Source of the DNA: Lasiosphaeria ovina
Taxonomy: Eukaryota; Ascomycota; Sordariomycetes; Sordariales; Lasiosphaeriaceae
Assembly: GCA_033439765.1 (NCBI GenBank)
Contig: JAULSN010000001.1
Location: 9,099,861 to 9,163,860, forward strand
DNA length: 64,000 bases
Reading direction: 5' to 3'
Of the stretch, positions 43,988-54,643 are shown one piece after another (the first letter of the stretch is position 1; every line of letters starts with the position of its first letter). The notes beneath the pieces are model-generated. The model saw only the letters and a program-made list of their open reading frames with translations. It made no database searches and was not told the DNA's origin. The translations under genes and the position numbers were made by a program.

Positions 43988-45808
43988 CACCACGACCACG
44001 ACCACTCCAACGATGAAAAGTCACCACCCCCCGCCAACCCCCAGCCGGACAGCGAATCTGACGCTTTCAACGAGTACCACGATGCCGAGAGAAACTTCCA
44101 GCCGCTGTCGCCAAAGTTCTGGTCCGTCATGGTCGGCCTGTATCTGGCCATGTTCCTAGTTGGCCTAGTACGTCTCCTCACATCAACCCCTTTTCCACTC
44201 CTACTGACACAACGCCCCCCCTCACAGGACCGCCTCATCATCGCAACCGCCGTGCCGCGCATCACGGACGAGTTCGGGTCCATCGGCGACATTGGCTGGT
44301 ACGGCAGCGCGTACATGCTGACCAACGCGTGCTCCAACCTGGTCTTTGGCCGCATCTACCAGCTGTACTCGACCAAGCTGGTGTTTTTGGTGTCGCTGGT
44401 CATCTTCGAGGCCGGCTCGGCCCTGTGCGCCGCCGCCCCGACGTCGGCCGCCTTCATCGCCGGCCGCGCCTTCGCCGGGCTTGGGTCTGCCGGCCTCTTC
44501 GCCGGCAACATCATGGTCATTATCCCTCTCGTGCCCCTGCGCAAGCGCCCCATCTTCACCGCCATGTTTGGTATCGTGTTTAGCCTGTCGTCGGTCCTCG
44601 GCCCCATCGTTGGCGGCACGCTCACCGACAATGTGTAAGCTCCTGGTCTTGTCTCGTCTTGTCGTGTTTTGACTGATAGTAATCTGACGACTGGGAACAG
44701 GACCTGGCGCTGGTGCTTCTACCTCAACCTGCCCATCGGCGGCTTCACCATGCTGGTCATCATCTTCTTCCTGCACATCGACCCGCCGCCCAAGCGCGAG
44801 AAGCTCACCGTGTTCGCGCAGATCAAGCGCCTCGACCCCATCGGCGTCGTCTTCTTCGTGCCGTCCATGGTCTCGCTGATCCTGGCGCTGCAGTGGGGCG
44901 GCTCGACGTTCGCGTGGTCGGCGCCGCGCATCATCGGACTCCTCGCAACTTTTGCCGTGACGCTCGTCGCGTTTGTCGTGGTCGAGGCGCTGACGCCGGC
45001 CACGGCCATGGCGCCGGCGCGCGTGGTGCTCAACCGGTCCATCGCCGGCAGCATGGCCTTCATGTTCCTGCTGTCGGGCGCCATGATGACCGTCATCTAC
45101 TACCTGACCATCTGGTTCCAGGCCGCGCAGGGCCTGGGCGCCATGGAAGCCGGCATCCACACCCTGCCGCTGGTGCTCGGCCTCGTCGTCATGAGCATCC
45201 TCGCCGCCGTCTTCACCCAGCGGCTGGGCTACTACGTGCCCGCCATGCTGCTCAGCCCCGTGCTGACCGCCGTCGGCGCCGGCATGCTGTCCACTTTGAC
45301 GCCTGGCGGCTCCCCGTCCAGCCACTGGATCGGCTACCAGGTGCTGTACGGGCTCGGCATCGGCAGCGGCTTCCAGTGCGCCAACCTGGCCGCGCAGAAC
45401 GTGCTGCCGCGCGCCGACGTGCCGCTCGGCCTCGCGCTCATGTTCTTCACGCAGCAGCTCGGCGGGTCTGTGTTTTTGTCGGTCGGCCAGAACATCTTTT
45501 CCGTCCAGCTCGTCGACGGGCTGGCTGGCGTGGCCGGGCTCGACGCGCAGCAGATTGTCAACACGGGCGCCACCAACTTGCGCGGCATGGTGCCGCCGTC
45601 GGAGCTCGGCACCGTTGTCGAGGCGTATTCGTTCGCGCTGACGAGAACGTTTGTGCTCGCTGCCGCGCTGAGCGCTGCCACGGTCCTGGCTGCTGCGGCT
45701 GTTGAGTGGAAGAGTATCAAGAAGGCGCCGGGCGCGGAAGTCAAGACCGCCGTGCGAGATCCAGAAGATGCTGCGGTTAGTGCAGAGGAGACGAAGGAAG
45801 CTGTTTGA
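43910..45808 (+). CDS. DHA2-type MFS efflux transporter with His-Asp-rich N-terminus
   Basis: Three exons (43910-44167, 44228-44634, 44701-45808) join in frame to 590 residues. After a cytoplasmic head comes the first membrane helix, then DRLIIATAVPRITDEF, motif A-like. LGSAGLFAGNIMVIIPLVPL and VLGPIVGGTLTDNVTWRWCF are motif C and the DHA2 signature before YLNLPIGG. Helices continue through QNVLPRADVPLGLALMFFTQ to a final helix, consistent with 14 segments as in drug:H+ antiporters that export toxins and antifungals. Unusually, residues 15-35 are nearly all Asp and His (DHDHDHDHDHHHDHDH), a possible metal-binding tail encoded by a GACCAC microsatellite. It is divergent from the Zn2Cys6 regulator gene. 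The frame is intact. Confidence 0.92.
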
Positions 45809-47098
45809 CAGGAAACTTCCAGAAAGATTGCAGCAGGCGTTTCTGGGTCACATGGGCATGTACAATATTAGCCACCCATCTTTTTAATAGAACATAGGAT
45901 ATAGCAGGGGTAACTCCATCATGATGTCCCTAGGTAATAAGAAAATTAGAACAAACACTTCATTCAGACAGCGAAAAGATTCGTTGAAAGAGTACAGACT
46001 TATGGAATGACGAATAACTGCGGGCCTCTTCATACACATTACGCTTTAGCCGCTTGCTTAATGAAAAGAAATGAAGATAAACTTGATAATTACGCACCAG
46101 CAGACAAAACAGATACCTGTTGCCTGGATCTCTAGGCAACAGCAACTATGACCAACCCCGCAACACCTTCTATAGTCCAAAGAGACTAAAGACGGTTTCT
46201 TGACAACTTCAAACGACCATTTCCTCTTCTTTATTCTTCGTGCATGCCTACCTAGGGAGTATCTCATTGATTCTTGGAATAATTACGCTCTGCCATGAGT
46301 CAGCGAGTATTTCCTTTATCCTGATACTTATCCGCTCCGCTTATGAGACCTGGTTCGCTATCCAGTTGACAAACTAACTGCATCGTCTTCTATAGTCGTC
46401 CCCTCTGTTCGTAGTGATCAGGGGTTTAGGGGCCGAGCAACAAGGGGTTTATTAACACCCTTACCTATGTAATCTAGTACGGTCTCTTCCTTTTTCTTTT
46501 GGCTTGTCCACCTCATATGGGATGGGCGGCCCGCCCTCCCGCTGATCAGAGGTCGGCATCGCCCCTTATTTTCCTTTCTAGCCTTTCTTTCTAAATCACG
46601 TCTTTTTACCATGAATTAAGTTCCCTAGACCAGCGCATGCAGTAGCGCCATTTTCCTCATGATATTGACTACCCGGCTATGAGTTCCTGTGCCTGCGCTC
46701 TGTAAGTCTCGCCTGTGGCTCGCCTTAGAGTTGCTTTTGTCAGCTAGGTACTGTTTGTTGTTTCGTTGTGTTGTCTTTTCGCCACTTCATTATCCAAAGT
46801 AAAACCTCGAAGCGCAACACTCTGATTGAAATTTTGATTCTGATTAGAAATATACATTTCCCTTAAATTATCGTTCTAGACGCCACTTCTGTCTCGTGTT
46901 CTTACTTCTCTGATCGGAGCAACCTCTTTCACATCACCCAGGAATCACTGGCGTCGTCGATGATATAACCAGTACTTATACGTTCGGTTGTGTCTGTCTT
47001 CGGTAACTTTGAGTCAAGTTTCCGCGCACTCGCACTCCATTCGGTATCCTCTCACCATCCTGCTGGCCGTCACGCCAGCACTGCCACATGGACACAAA
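45809..47098. other. Gene-poor intergenic stretch
   Basis: No gene is recognisable in 1.3 kb. It is AT-richer than the flanking genes, with scattered short frames; a CT-rich stretch around 46480-46600 looks like old repeat sequence. It includes the promoter of the F-box gene. Confidence 0.45.
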
Positions 47099-48310
47099 AT
47101 GGCTATCACGGAGATTATGCTCGTCCTAATATTAGCTGCACTCTCCCTCCCGGTCCTGGTTTGGGCATTCAGACGAGAGCAGTGGACAGATCGCCCACCA
47201 AAGCCACCTTTTACTACGCAACCTGGCCAAATCCTAAAAGCTGTCACGGTAGAGCTCATCTCACATCCAAAAGGCCATCATCCCAACCTTGAGGGGCTTC
47301 CCGCTGAAGTGATGCTCCACATTACCGGATATCTTGAGCCCTGCTGGCGAGCCACTCTGGCATTGGCCAGCCGTACCACGCTGTTCAAGCTGGGAAGCCA
47401 AACACTTCAAGTCGGGCCCTTCTACGATCAAAAGTACAAACTCCTTTCCAGTCTCGCCCTCGACGGCAAGTATTTGCCGGAAATCCTTTGCCGGTACTGC
47501 CGCATCTTCCATTCGGCCGAATCAGCCCCCGAAAGCTGCAAATTAAGGCATCATGCTCACCAGATCTGGCCACACCCTAGACTGCCGTGGAACTTGGTCA
47601 AGGCTGTTATGGAATGCGATCGGAAGGGCATCACGTCCTTTGGCCCCAAACGACTGGCGAGCCAGGTCAGAGTCGACGTGTTGGGGATGCGGCTTCACGT
47701 CTATCACGACTTTCGTGTCGTGGGGGAGCATTTGCTTGTCAGGATTCAAAAGCTCGTTCGCCCGCTTACTCGAGGAGATAGCGCGTCGATTGTTGCCCGT
47801 GTCGCTACCCACACGAGAGCTTTCTACAGTGGCAACTACGGACATATCCAACGCGACGCTGTTTGCAAGGACTGTCACTGCATCGTTTACGACGACTTGC
47901 CCTTCATTGACGACCTCTTTCCTTCAGTTAGCAGCTACCCAATCTGTCCCAACTGTCCCCCCCTTTCTCCCCGATTCATCCCTTTTGACGATAAGGAAGT
48001 CATGACAAAAAAGGGTACGAGGGGCCCCTACGCCGAATTCATGGTAATTGCCTTGGAGCTATTTGATCTCGATGCATGCGTCGGAATTGTTGACTTGCCT
48101 GATGAGAGAGGAAAAGTATGCGTTGTGACTATATGGAAATACATTGGGAAGGTGGAATTCAAGGGCCCGTGTTCAGAGTGGACTTTTAACGCTCTAGCAA
48201 CGAGTCCAGGTGCGAGGAAAGATACAGGGAGCCCAAAATCTTCCGGCATTTTGAGCGAGCTGGGCAACGGACCCGGTTCTATCGCCCAAAAAAAGACTGC
48301 GCGAGGCTGA
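47099..48310 (+). CDS. F-box domain protein with N-terminal membrane anchor
   Basis: This is a single frame of 403 codons from the ATG at 47099. Earlier in-frame codons lack an ATG. The start MAITEIMLVLILAALSLPVL then VWAFRRE is a signal anchor. Residues about 60-95 read LEGLPAEVMLHITGYLEPCW and LALASRTTLFKLG, the F-box helix pattern (LPxEVLxxIxxYL) followed by the second helix. Cys pairs at LCRYCRIF, ESCKL, CKDCHC and CPNCPP may bind zinc. Fungal F-box proteins of this type are numerous and probably link substrates to Skp1-Cullin ubiquitin ligases; an anchored form is less usual. The end is TGA at 48308. Target unknown. Confidence 0.78.
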   Translation: MAITEIMLVLILAALSLPVLVWAFRREQWTDRPPKPPFTTQPGQILKAVTVELISHPKGHHPNLEGLPAEVMLHITGYLEPCWRATLALASRTTLFKLGSQTLQVGPFYDQKYKLLSSLALDGKYLPEILCRYCRIFHSAESAPESCKLRHHAHQIWPHPRLPWNLVKAVMECDRKGITSFGPKRLASQVRVDVLGMRLHVYHDFRVVGEHLLVRIQKLVRPLTRGDSASIVARVATHTRAFYSGNYGHIQRDAVCKDCHCIVYDDLPFIDDLFPSVSSYPICPNCPPLSPRFIPFDDKEVMTKKGTRGPYAEFMVIALELFDLDACVGIVDLPDERGKVCVVTIWKYIGKVEFKGPCSEWTFNALATSPGARKDTGSPKSSGILSELGNGPGSIAQKKTARG

Positions 48311-49058
48311 AAGAACTCGCAAAGGACTAAAGAACAGAAAGGGGAGTTGATTGTGACAGAACTGCGGAATACTGAGCCCACCATGATGGAATACATTTGA
48401 GAGCGGGCCGCGTCAAGACTTGCATTGGTTTTACTGTGCGTGTGTTGGTGATGTATGTACATTTACAAATTACAAGGAGCCTGGGCCGAACAGTTATCGA
48501 GACACAATGACAATGGGGTTGTTCAGTCATAGACGACAAGAGAAATATTCATCTGATACAGACAAAACAACCGCTCTAGACTGACACCTCAAGATTTATT
48601 GCGTTCTCTTAATATAGATGTATCACTTGACTCACGATTAGAGAAGGAAGGTGAATATCTGAGCTTAGCTATTCGCAATAGCTACCGCACTCCCTCCACC
48701 CTCGAGTGCTCTAAATCCAGCCAAAGCATCCACTGGGAACGAGTGTCGTGTTCCAGGTTTCTCTATAATCAAAAACTACAATATTTCCAAATCCAGGTTG
48801 CGAGCAAATTCACACGACTTGCTAGGCATTCCTCTGACACAGTCCCACACCTGACAATTGAGAAAACTGCCGAAGAGGGTGACTTTTTAGATTGTACTTG
48901 CTGGTTCCAGCCGTACCAACCAAAATTACCATTTACTCTAAAGCAACAGATAAGTTAGATTGGGGGCGAGACAACAAGAGCTTCTTGGGCGACGGTTTCT
49001 TGAGAAGGCTGCAAGGCAGAAGCATTAATAACCCACCACCCTGCGAATGGTAGCGAGC
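48311..49058. other. Intergenic stretch
   Basis: No gene with an ATG start is supported. One 119-codon frame without ATG (48599-48958) has no recognisable domain. Confidence 0.4.
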
Positions 49059-49063
49059 CTTGT

Positions 49064-49293
49064 TGTTGGAATAGCGATATTGGTGACCGCACACTAGCGG
49101 GGGTCGCGTGACCGCGTACGTGTAGGAAGGCACGTGCCGCGCGCAGACCTCCCGCCCGCACACACAAAACCCCGGTCGCCCTAGAACCCAGCTTAGTTCC
49201 GTAGACAGAATAGAACCAACATTGCACCCCCCAACGGTAGATCTACCACCCTTAGACCTGTAGGATCCCTACGTGGTTTAAGTACCACGAACA
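49064..49293 (-). mobile_element. Solo LTR, 230 bp, with 5-bp target duplication
   Basis: Read on the minus strand the sequence starts TGTTCGTGGT and ends TTCCAACA, the TG...CA inverted ends of an LTR. It is flanked by the perfect 5-bp direct repeat CTTGT (49059-49063 and 49294-49298). A related copy lies in opposite orientation at 53176-53408. No internal retrotransposon sequence adjoins it, so it is a solo LTR left by recombination. Confidence 0.85.
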
Positions 49294-49603
49294 CTTGTTG
49301 TCCCGTCTCTCGACGGGGCCTTGCCATTGTCCGTCCGCGGCGGAATTCGGCGCAATATTTTGAAGCACGGAATTTTGGTCTCTGAACCAGGCTCAACTGG
49401 GTTAAAACACAACCAAACCGGCCAGCGACTAGAACGCTGCCTCTTGGTATTCCAGATTCGACCGTGTCCGCCCCCACGCCATGCCTTTGCCAACCTCTGC
49501 CTACCTCTGCTTCACCAAACCGTCCGTCCGTTTCCCTCTTCTAAACCCCACTTTCTCCTCCAACTAACTATCCCAAGGCCGCCATATATAAAACCAAAAA
49601 GAA

Positions 49604-50150
49604 ATGTCAGGCACGATCCTCGTCACAACCGGCAACGGCTCGCTGGCGATCCCGGCCGTCGACTACCTGCTGCGCGCGTGGCCAGACACCACGTTGATCC
49701 TCACGGTCCGCGACACATCGGACAAGGACGCCAACACGCAGCGGCTGCGCGGCGTGATCGCCGGGCACGCGGCTGCCAAGACAGCAATAATAGCGCTCGA
49801 CCTGGCCAGCCTCGACGCCGTCAAGGCCTTGGCGTAGTCCCTCGCGGCCGACATCGTCTCCCACAAATACCCGCCGCTTGCGCGGCATCGTGTGCAACGC
49901 GTTCCACTGGAACCTGGCGGGGCCGCCGCAGGCGACGGCCGACGGGCTCGAGACGACGATGCAGGTGAACCACATGGCGCAGGCGGCGCTGGTGCTGCAA
50001 ATGCTGGGCAGTTTTAACTCAGAGACGGGCGGCCGCGTGGTGGTGGTCAGCACGCTGGCGCACTGGGCGGGCAAGAACCGGATGGAGCGGCACGCGCCGG
50101 GGGTGCCTTCGGCAGGCGAGGACATGGACTCGCTGGTCGGGATCGACGCG
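49604..50150 (+). pseudogene. Short-chain dehydrogenase/reductase, truncated and broken
   Basis: The frame opens MSGTILVTTGNGSLAIPAVD, a variant of the SDR glycine-rich cofactor motif (TGxxxGxG with substitutions). It continues LILTVRDTSDKDANTQRL and ALDLASLDAVKALA. A TAG at 49835-49837 interrupts it, followed in the same frame by SLAADIVSHKYPPLA. A frameshift then leads to GIVCNAFHWNLAGPPQATAD then GLETTMQVNHMAQAALVL (NxA region of SDRs) and GGRVVVVSTLAHWAGKN, where the catalytic Ser block is expected. The Tyr-x3-Lys region and C-terminus are gone, replaced by a purine-rich tract at 50151-50201. It is a dead copy. Confidence 0.75.
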
Positions 50151-50244
50151 GGAAAAAAGAGAAAGAAGAAAAGAAAAGAGAAGAGGAAAAAAAACACACA
50201 AACCTCAACTTCAAACTCCCTTACCCGCCACATCAACAATCACT

Positions 50245-50597
50245 CTACGCCTCAAGAACAACGGCCGGCACATTAACAACCGATTCCACACTCACAACAC
50301 CCTCCGGTACATCCAACACCTCCCTCTCGCGCGGCCCCGTAGCTGCACCCGCCTTGGTCATGCGGAACACGCCGACCGCGCCGCCGGGCACGAGCGCGGG
50401 ACACACGAATTCCACCGCCCCAGCCGCCAGCGGCACCTTGAGCGAGGGCAGCAGCAGGGCACGGCTGACAGGGTCCTCGAGGCGTACAAGAGCAAGGGCG
50501 TCGGCCGGGCCTGCAGCGCCGGTCCACGTCAGCCTTGCCAAAGCCTCGCAATGGGCACCCTGCATCGCCGCCGTTCCGGACCACGCTGTGGCTTCAC
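50245..50597 (-). pseudogene. C-terminal gene fragment cut off by the hAT-like element
   Basis: An open minus frame ends at 50245 (…VNVPAVVLEA, stop) and runs rightward without a start until it enters element sequence at about 50598. GC content and the Ala/Val/Pro-rich composition (FVCPALVPGGAVGVFRMTK) are like coding DNA, but I do not recognise the family. The 5' part is missing. It may be the tail of a gene whose rest was lost when the element or a rearrangement arrived. A chance frame is possible. Confidence 0.3.
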
Positions 50598-52376
50598 AAC
50601 ACGGCCTACCTGGCACCAAGGAAGCATACCGGGCACTAAGGAAGCCCGGTAAAGTCAAAATGCCACTATTTACGCTTCCATATGCGGGCATTTTTGCGTG
50701 CACTTGGTGTTTAAGTTCTTCAATGGCCAGGTGGCCTTTGCAGGCCTTTGCATGCCTTTCCTTCGCCAAATAACCCTTGAAGAGCACATCATCAAGCTGT
50801 CAACCTACCTTTCTCAACACCGCAGTCTTTTTGATGCCTATTATTGAGCAAGCATTTGTGCGAGTCGGGCGTGGCGTCGCGTTGGAGGGTAGCTCCTCTG
50901 GGGATGGCCCGGTCGATTGGGCTCGCATCGTCTACAAGAAGGTTTGGGACAGCAACACCATCCAGAGCTGTCAACCTACCTTTCCCAGGATGCCTATTAT
51001 TGAGAGCAAGCATCAGCCCAACGCCTCTGGCTCGCATCGTCTACAAGAAGGTTTGGGACAGCAACACCATCCAGAGCAAAGTCGGAATAGATCAGCTGTG
51101 ACAGCGTGCGGGATCTGGACGTGGAACACAGTGAACCGTCTTTGGCGATGAGTTCGAGGAGAGGTCGATTGTGTCCATCAGGGGGTTTTCCGTCTACAAG
51201 AAGGTTTGGGACAGCAACACCATCCAGAGCAAAGTCGGAAGGTCTATCGGGTCGCGACCGCACCTGGCATCTCAAGAAGCATCGAGTAGGTTGTCAGGAA
51301 ATCTTGTTGCCTTGTTTTTCCTAGCTAATTTGCTTCTAGGATGCGGAAAACAAGCATCTACGCATCGAAAAGCCCGACAAAGCGATCCCGAAAGGTCGCC
51401 CTGTCAATCAGGGTCCTTTTGGAAATGAAGCCATCCTACCTGAGCCGCCGGCGCCGAAGACGAAGACAACACCCCGGGGCGGCACGATTCGCCGGGAAGC
51501 GCGGCGTTACTATTCACAGTTCGAAGTGGCCGGGCCGAGCCTAGAAGAGCGAGATGAACAGGATGAACAGGATGCACAGGATGAAGAAGAAGACCCGGAC
51601 TGCATCGTCGTCAAGGAAGGACCAAGCCCAAAGAAAGGTCGCAAGAGGAAGGCAACACAACAGAAAGGAAGAAGAGGGAAGAAAAGAAAGACAACCAAGA
51701 AAGCGAGCCAGCCTGCCCGGGCTACCCGGCATGCGACCCCGGTTCCTGATCCTCACCTTATTGAGGTAACGGAATAGCGGGAACGCAGGGTTCAACGCCG
51801 GCGCTTTTGGGAGAATGCAGCTCATACCGAAGAAGAGAATAACACCTTCGATTCAGGGGATAAAGAAGACCCTTTTCCTCGCAAGGAAAGTGGCGAGGGA
51901 GAGGGGGACTACGACGATGACCCGGACTTTGTTTACTAGGTTGCTAGATTGATAGACTCAACACCAAGGAATTACATCGCGATATCAACAAATCCACCAT
52001 ATCAGCATATCAGGATTCAACAGATCGTTCAAGTAATTGGGCACCTGCCATAGCATTTGGTTAATTTGCGTGTAAATCCGGGCCTCAGAGTTGCCATTCG
52101 CAAGTTGCCCTTATTTCGAGGGTGACTCAGCAACGAAGAAATCGTCAAAATGGAAAACACCACGGTAAACGCGTTTTCAGGGCTTTGGAAGGTTTTGACG
52201 GCTTCAACGCCGTTGACCCGGGCCGCCGGGCTGCATGGTAGGCACATGGGCGGTGAGATTGTAATTCAGGATTTTACCGGCCTAAATTAGGCCTTGAGTA
52301 TCTCAACTGCCAACAGCTGCCAAGGACCCCCAGGTGGGTGCGAAGAAAAAGTAGGTGGGTGCGTACATCAAAGCTC
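50598..52376 (+). mobile_element. Longer, left-truncated relative of the 6.5-kb hAT-like element
   Basis: The right end (TAGGTGGGTGCGTACATCAA then AGCTC at 52376) matches the terminal inverted repeat of the 6515-7415 element. Interior blocks match too: GGCCTACC...GCACTAAGGAA at about 50604-50640, CTTTGCAGGCCTTTG near 50730, and the stretch 52000-52150. The left terminal repeat is absent, so about 85-100 bp are missing and no target duplication can be confirmed. The interior is about 0.9 kb longer and holds a spliced open frame (51148-51939) plus a 47-bp block present three times. Confidence 0.7.
51148..51939 (+). pseudogene. Element-borne open frame, basic/acidic protein of unknown function, one TAG
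   Basis: Exons 51148-51289 and 51340-51939 join in frame (donor GTAGGT, acceptor TTCTAG): WHLKKHR joins DAENKHLRIEKPDKAIPKG. The protein has an acidic block (EERDEQDEQDAQDEEEDPD), a very basic block resembling a nuclear localisation signal (KKGRKRKATQQKGRRGKKRK), then VTE, a TAG at 51775-51777, and in the same frame RERRVQRRRFWENAAHTEEE to DDDPDFVY and a final TAG at 51937. The segment after the internal TAG matches codons kept in the deleted copy at about 6900-7000, showing that it was once translated. It has no transposase motif that I recognise. The start is uncertain. Confidence 0.5.
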
Positions 52377-53175
52377 TTATTTATAGGTTGATTCTTCTCT
52401 GCTAGGCTCATTATTTTTGTCTGCGCCCCTGTGGTTGAATTGCAGCTCCGGTTGAACGACACTCGCGATGTCCAGCGGCTCGACACTGTGGGGCAGCTGG
52501 TGCCGTTCATATTGCCCGTCGGCATGCTGGTGTATGTGTTGTACACTATCGACCGTTGCAAGGGCGGCGTTGTTGAAGGGATCGGAAGACCCCTCTAGTG
52601 AGCTAGTTGCTGGAGTACTTTTCGTGTCCGCTAGAACAGACAGGGAAGCAGATCGCGAACCGACGGAATGCCCCTGTAAATAACCTGTACGGTAACCCAC
52701 TAGGACACCCCTTTTAGAGTCCTCGCTGCCTCTCCCGAAGGCCTAGTCTAAATTTCTCAACGCTTTCAGATTACAGGTCAGGGCCTTGGAGAATGCAGAT
52801 ACGGGCTTTTCTGTTCGGTGGCCTGCCTCGCTGGCTCATAATATACCATACCGGGCATATACTAGTATATTCTAAGACATGCCATATACTAGTATATTAT
52901 GGGACATCCCATCATATGCTGGTAAATTATGTACCAGCTCAGGTTAAGGTAGCCGGAGCTCAGGACAATACGCAACTACGGAAACCACTGAGGGCAACAT
53001 CTGTAGTTTAAAGAGTTGAAATTTAACTCGGGTACGTAACAGTTATGCCCTGACAACGAGCGGTAGTTTCAGTAGGTCAATTAACGGTGGTTGCTTGTAT
53101 GGGCAAAGGAAAACGGTAGTACTTTGGTGATGGACCCTTGCAACTTACATACACCCGATTTTAAATCGCGGTAAC
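52377..53175. other. Intergenic stretch with a membrane-protein remnant and short AT repeats
   Basis: A minor open segment at about 52440-52600 reads LNDTRDVQRLDTVGQLVPFI in the plus sense, like the tail of a fungal membrane protein, but it has no start. At 52840-52930 the motif CATATACTAGTATATT recurs. No gene is called. Confidence 0.35.
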
Positions 53176-53408
53176 TGTTCGTGGTTCTCAAACCACGTAG
53201 GGATCCTACAGGTCTAAGGGTGGTAGATCTACCGTTGGGGGGGGGGGTGCAATGTTGGTTCTATTCTGTCTAAGGAACTAAACTAGGTTCTAGGGCGACC
53301 GGAGTTTTGTGTATGCGGGCGGGAGGTCTGCGCGCGGCACGTGTCTTCACACGTGCGCGGTCACGCGACTCCCGCTAGCGTGTGGTCACCAATGTCGCTA
53401 TTCCAACA
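53176..53408 (+). mobile_element. Second LTR copy, opposite orientation to 49064-49293
   Basis: It starts TGTTCGTGGT and ends TTCCAACA and matches the reverse complement of 49064-49293 almost throughout (for example GGTGGTAGATCTACCGTTGG). The flanking 5-mers (GTAAC and CTGGC) do not match, so this copy lost its target duplication or resulted from recombination. It has a poly(G) expansion at about 53236-53247. Confidence 0.75.
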
Positions 53409-54643
53409 CTGGCAACTCTTCTTTTGTGACCGCACGTCTCCGGTCTTCCTTCCTGTCGTAGATAACGCCTTCTTATCTCTCTCATATAACTCGGAGATGA
53501 GTCCCTCTCGAAATGACCTGTTTCCGTGGTTTGCTTGACGTGATCGTGCTCTCGGTGTACTTCTTTATCGGATTATTGTTTGCCTTAATTGTACGCTACC
53601 TTGATCGTACGCTACCTTGTTTGCTTATCCAGGTGCGTATATAGTGGAGAAGTGAGCCGTGCCGGCTTACCTTGTCCAATAGCCGGTGCCGTATAAGATA
53701 ACGGTAAGATAAGTGGCCCGCTCCGTACTCGCGTACCGGGTCGTCCGATAATATATTTGCCTTTATATAACGACGAGATTGAGTTCGAGGTCCGTACGGA
53801 AGGGGTAGTAGGTCCGGGCCTTGCCCTCTCGAGGCTGGCCGCCCGGGTATAAAGCAGCTCTTCTTTCCTGGCTCTTTTCCTTCTTCCCTTCTTCCTTATG
53901 CCTTACTCTCTCTCTTATGCCCGCGCGCGTACTTTCCCTCTCCTCTTAGAAGCTCGCGCGTGCCTGGCCTGGTATAATACAATATCTTTTACTAAGGGTA
54001 CGGCTACGACCGCCCTATTCGGTAGCGTTCCTTATCGTATAATGGGAGACGGATCTATCTGGATTCTAATTCCTACTACCTCGGAGGGCAATCGGCGTCT
54101 CCTTGGCTTTCTTGCTATTAACGTACGATACCCTCGGGACTCTTTCTTTTATCGTACGATAAGTTAACTCGTACCTAGGACGACGAGCGTCGTATCGCCA
54201 CGATACCCTCGGTCGATACCGAGGTGCGCGTGAACGCTAAAGACTTCGCTAACCTTAATACCTTCTTTACTAAGATTATTCGCCGCGAGTCGTACTTCCG
54301 TACGCTCTTTATTTACTCGCGCGGTACGCGCGTTCGTCGTTATATAAACCGGTATAGCAATCCGGAGTCTATTCCTCGCTTTCGCTACTATTTTCGCCTA
54401 CCCGACTATTAGAATAGCGCCTATTCGTCGTACGTCTAGTAATCGCGTAGTACGGTCTATTCGTACTCCCGTACGGGCTTAGTTTCGGGCGCCGAATCGG
54501 TACTTAGCGGTAGTAGTAGCGGCGGTAGAAGTCTAGGCGGTAGTTCGTTTAGGGGCTCGCCTAATCGCCCGTAGTAGGGGCGTCTACCGTTATCTAGTTC
54601 GGGCTCGCGCCTAAACCCGATTACTTTTAATAGGAATACCCTC
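53409..54643. other. RIP-like degraded transposon sequence
   Basis: The TpA-rich composition differs sharply from the genes to the left. A promoter-like GGGTATAAAGCAGCTC lies at about 53847. An open frame of 89 codons follows (53898-54167), which I cannot assign. The right end is the left flank of the Gypsy insertion (CCCTC at 54639-54643). It probably belongs to an older element. Confidence 0.5.

Noticed and set aside
5665..51777. UAG reassigned as a sense codon in this organism
   Set aside because: Intact genes in the same window end at TAG at the expected family length, and most internal TAGs sit in clearly decayed copies.
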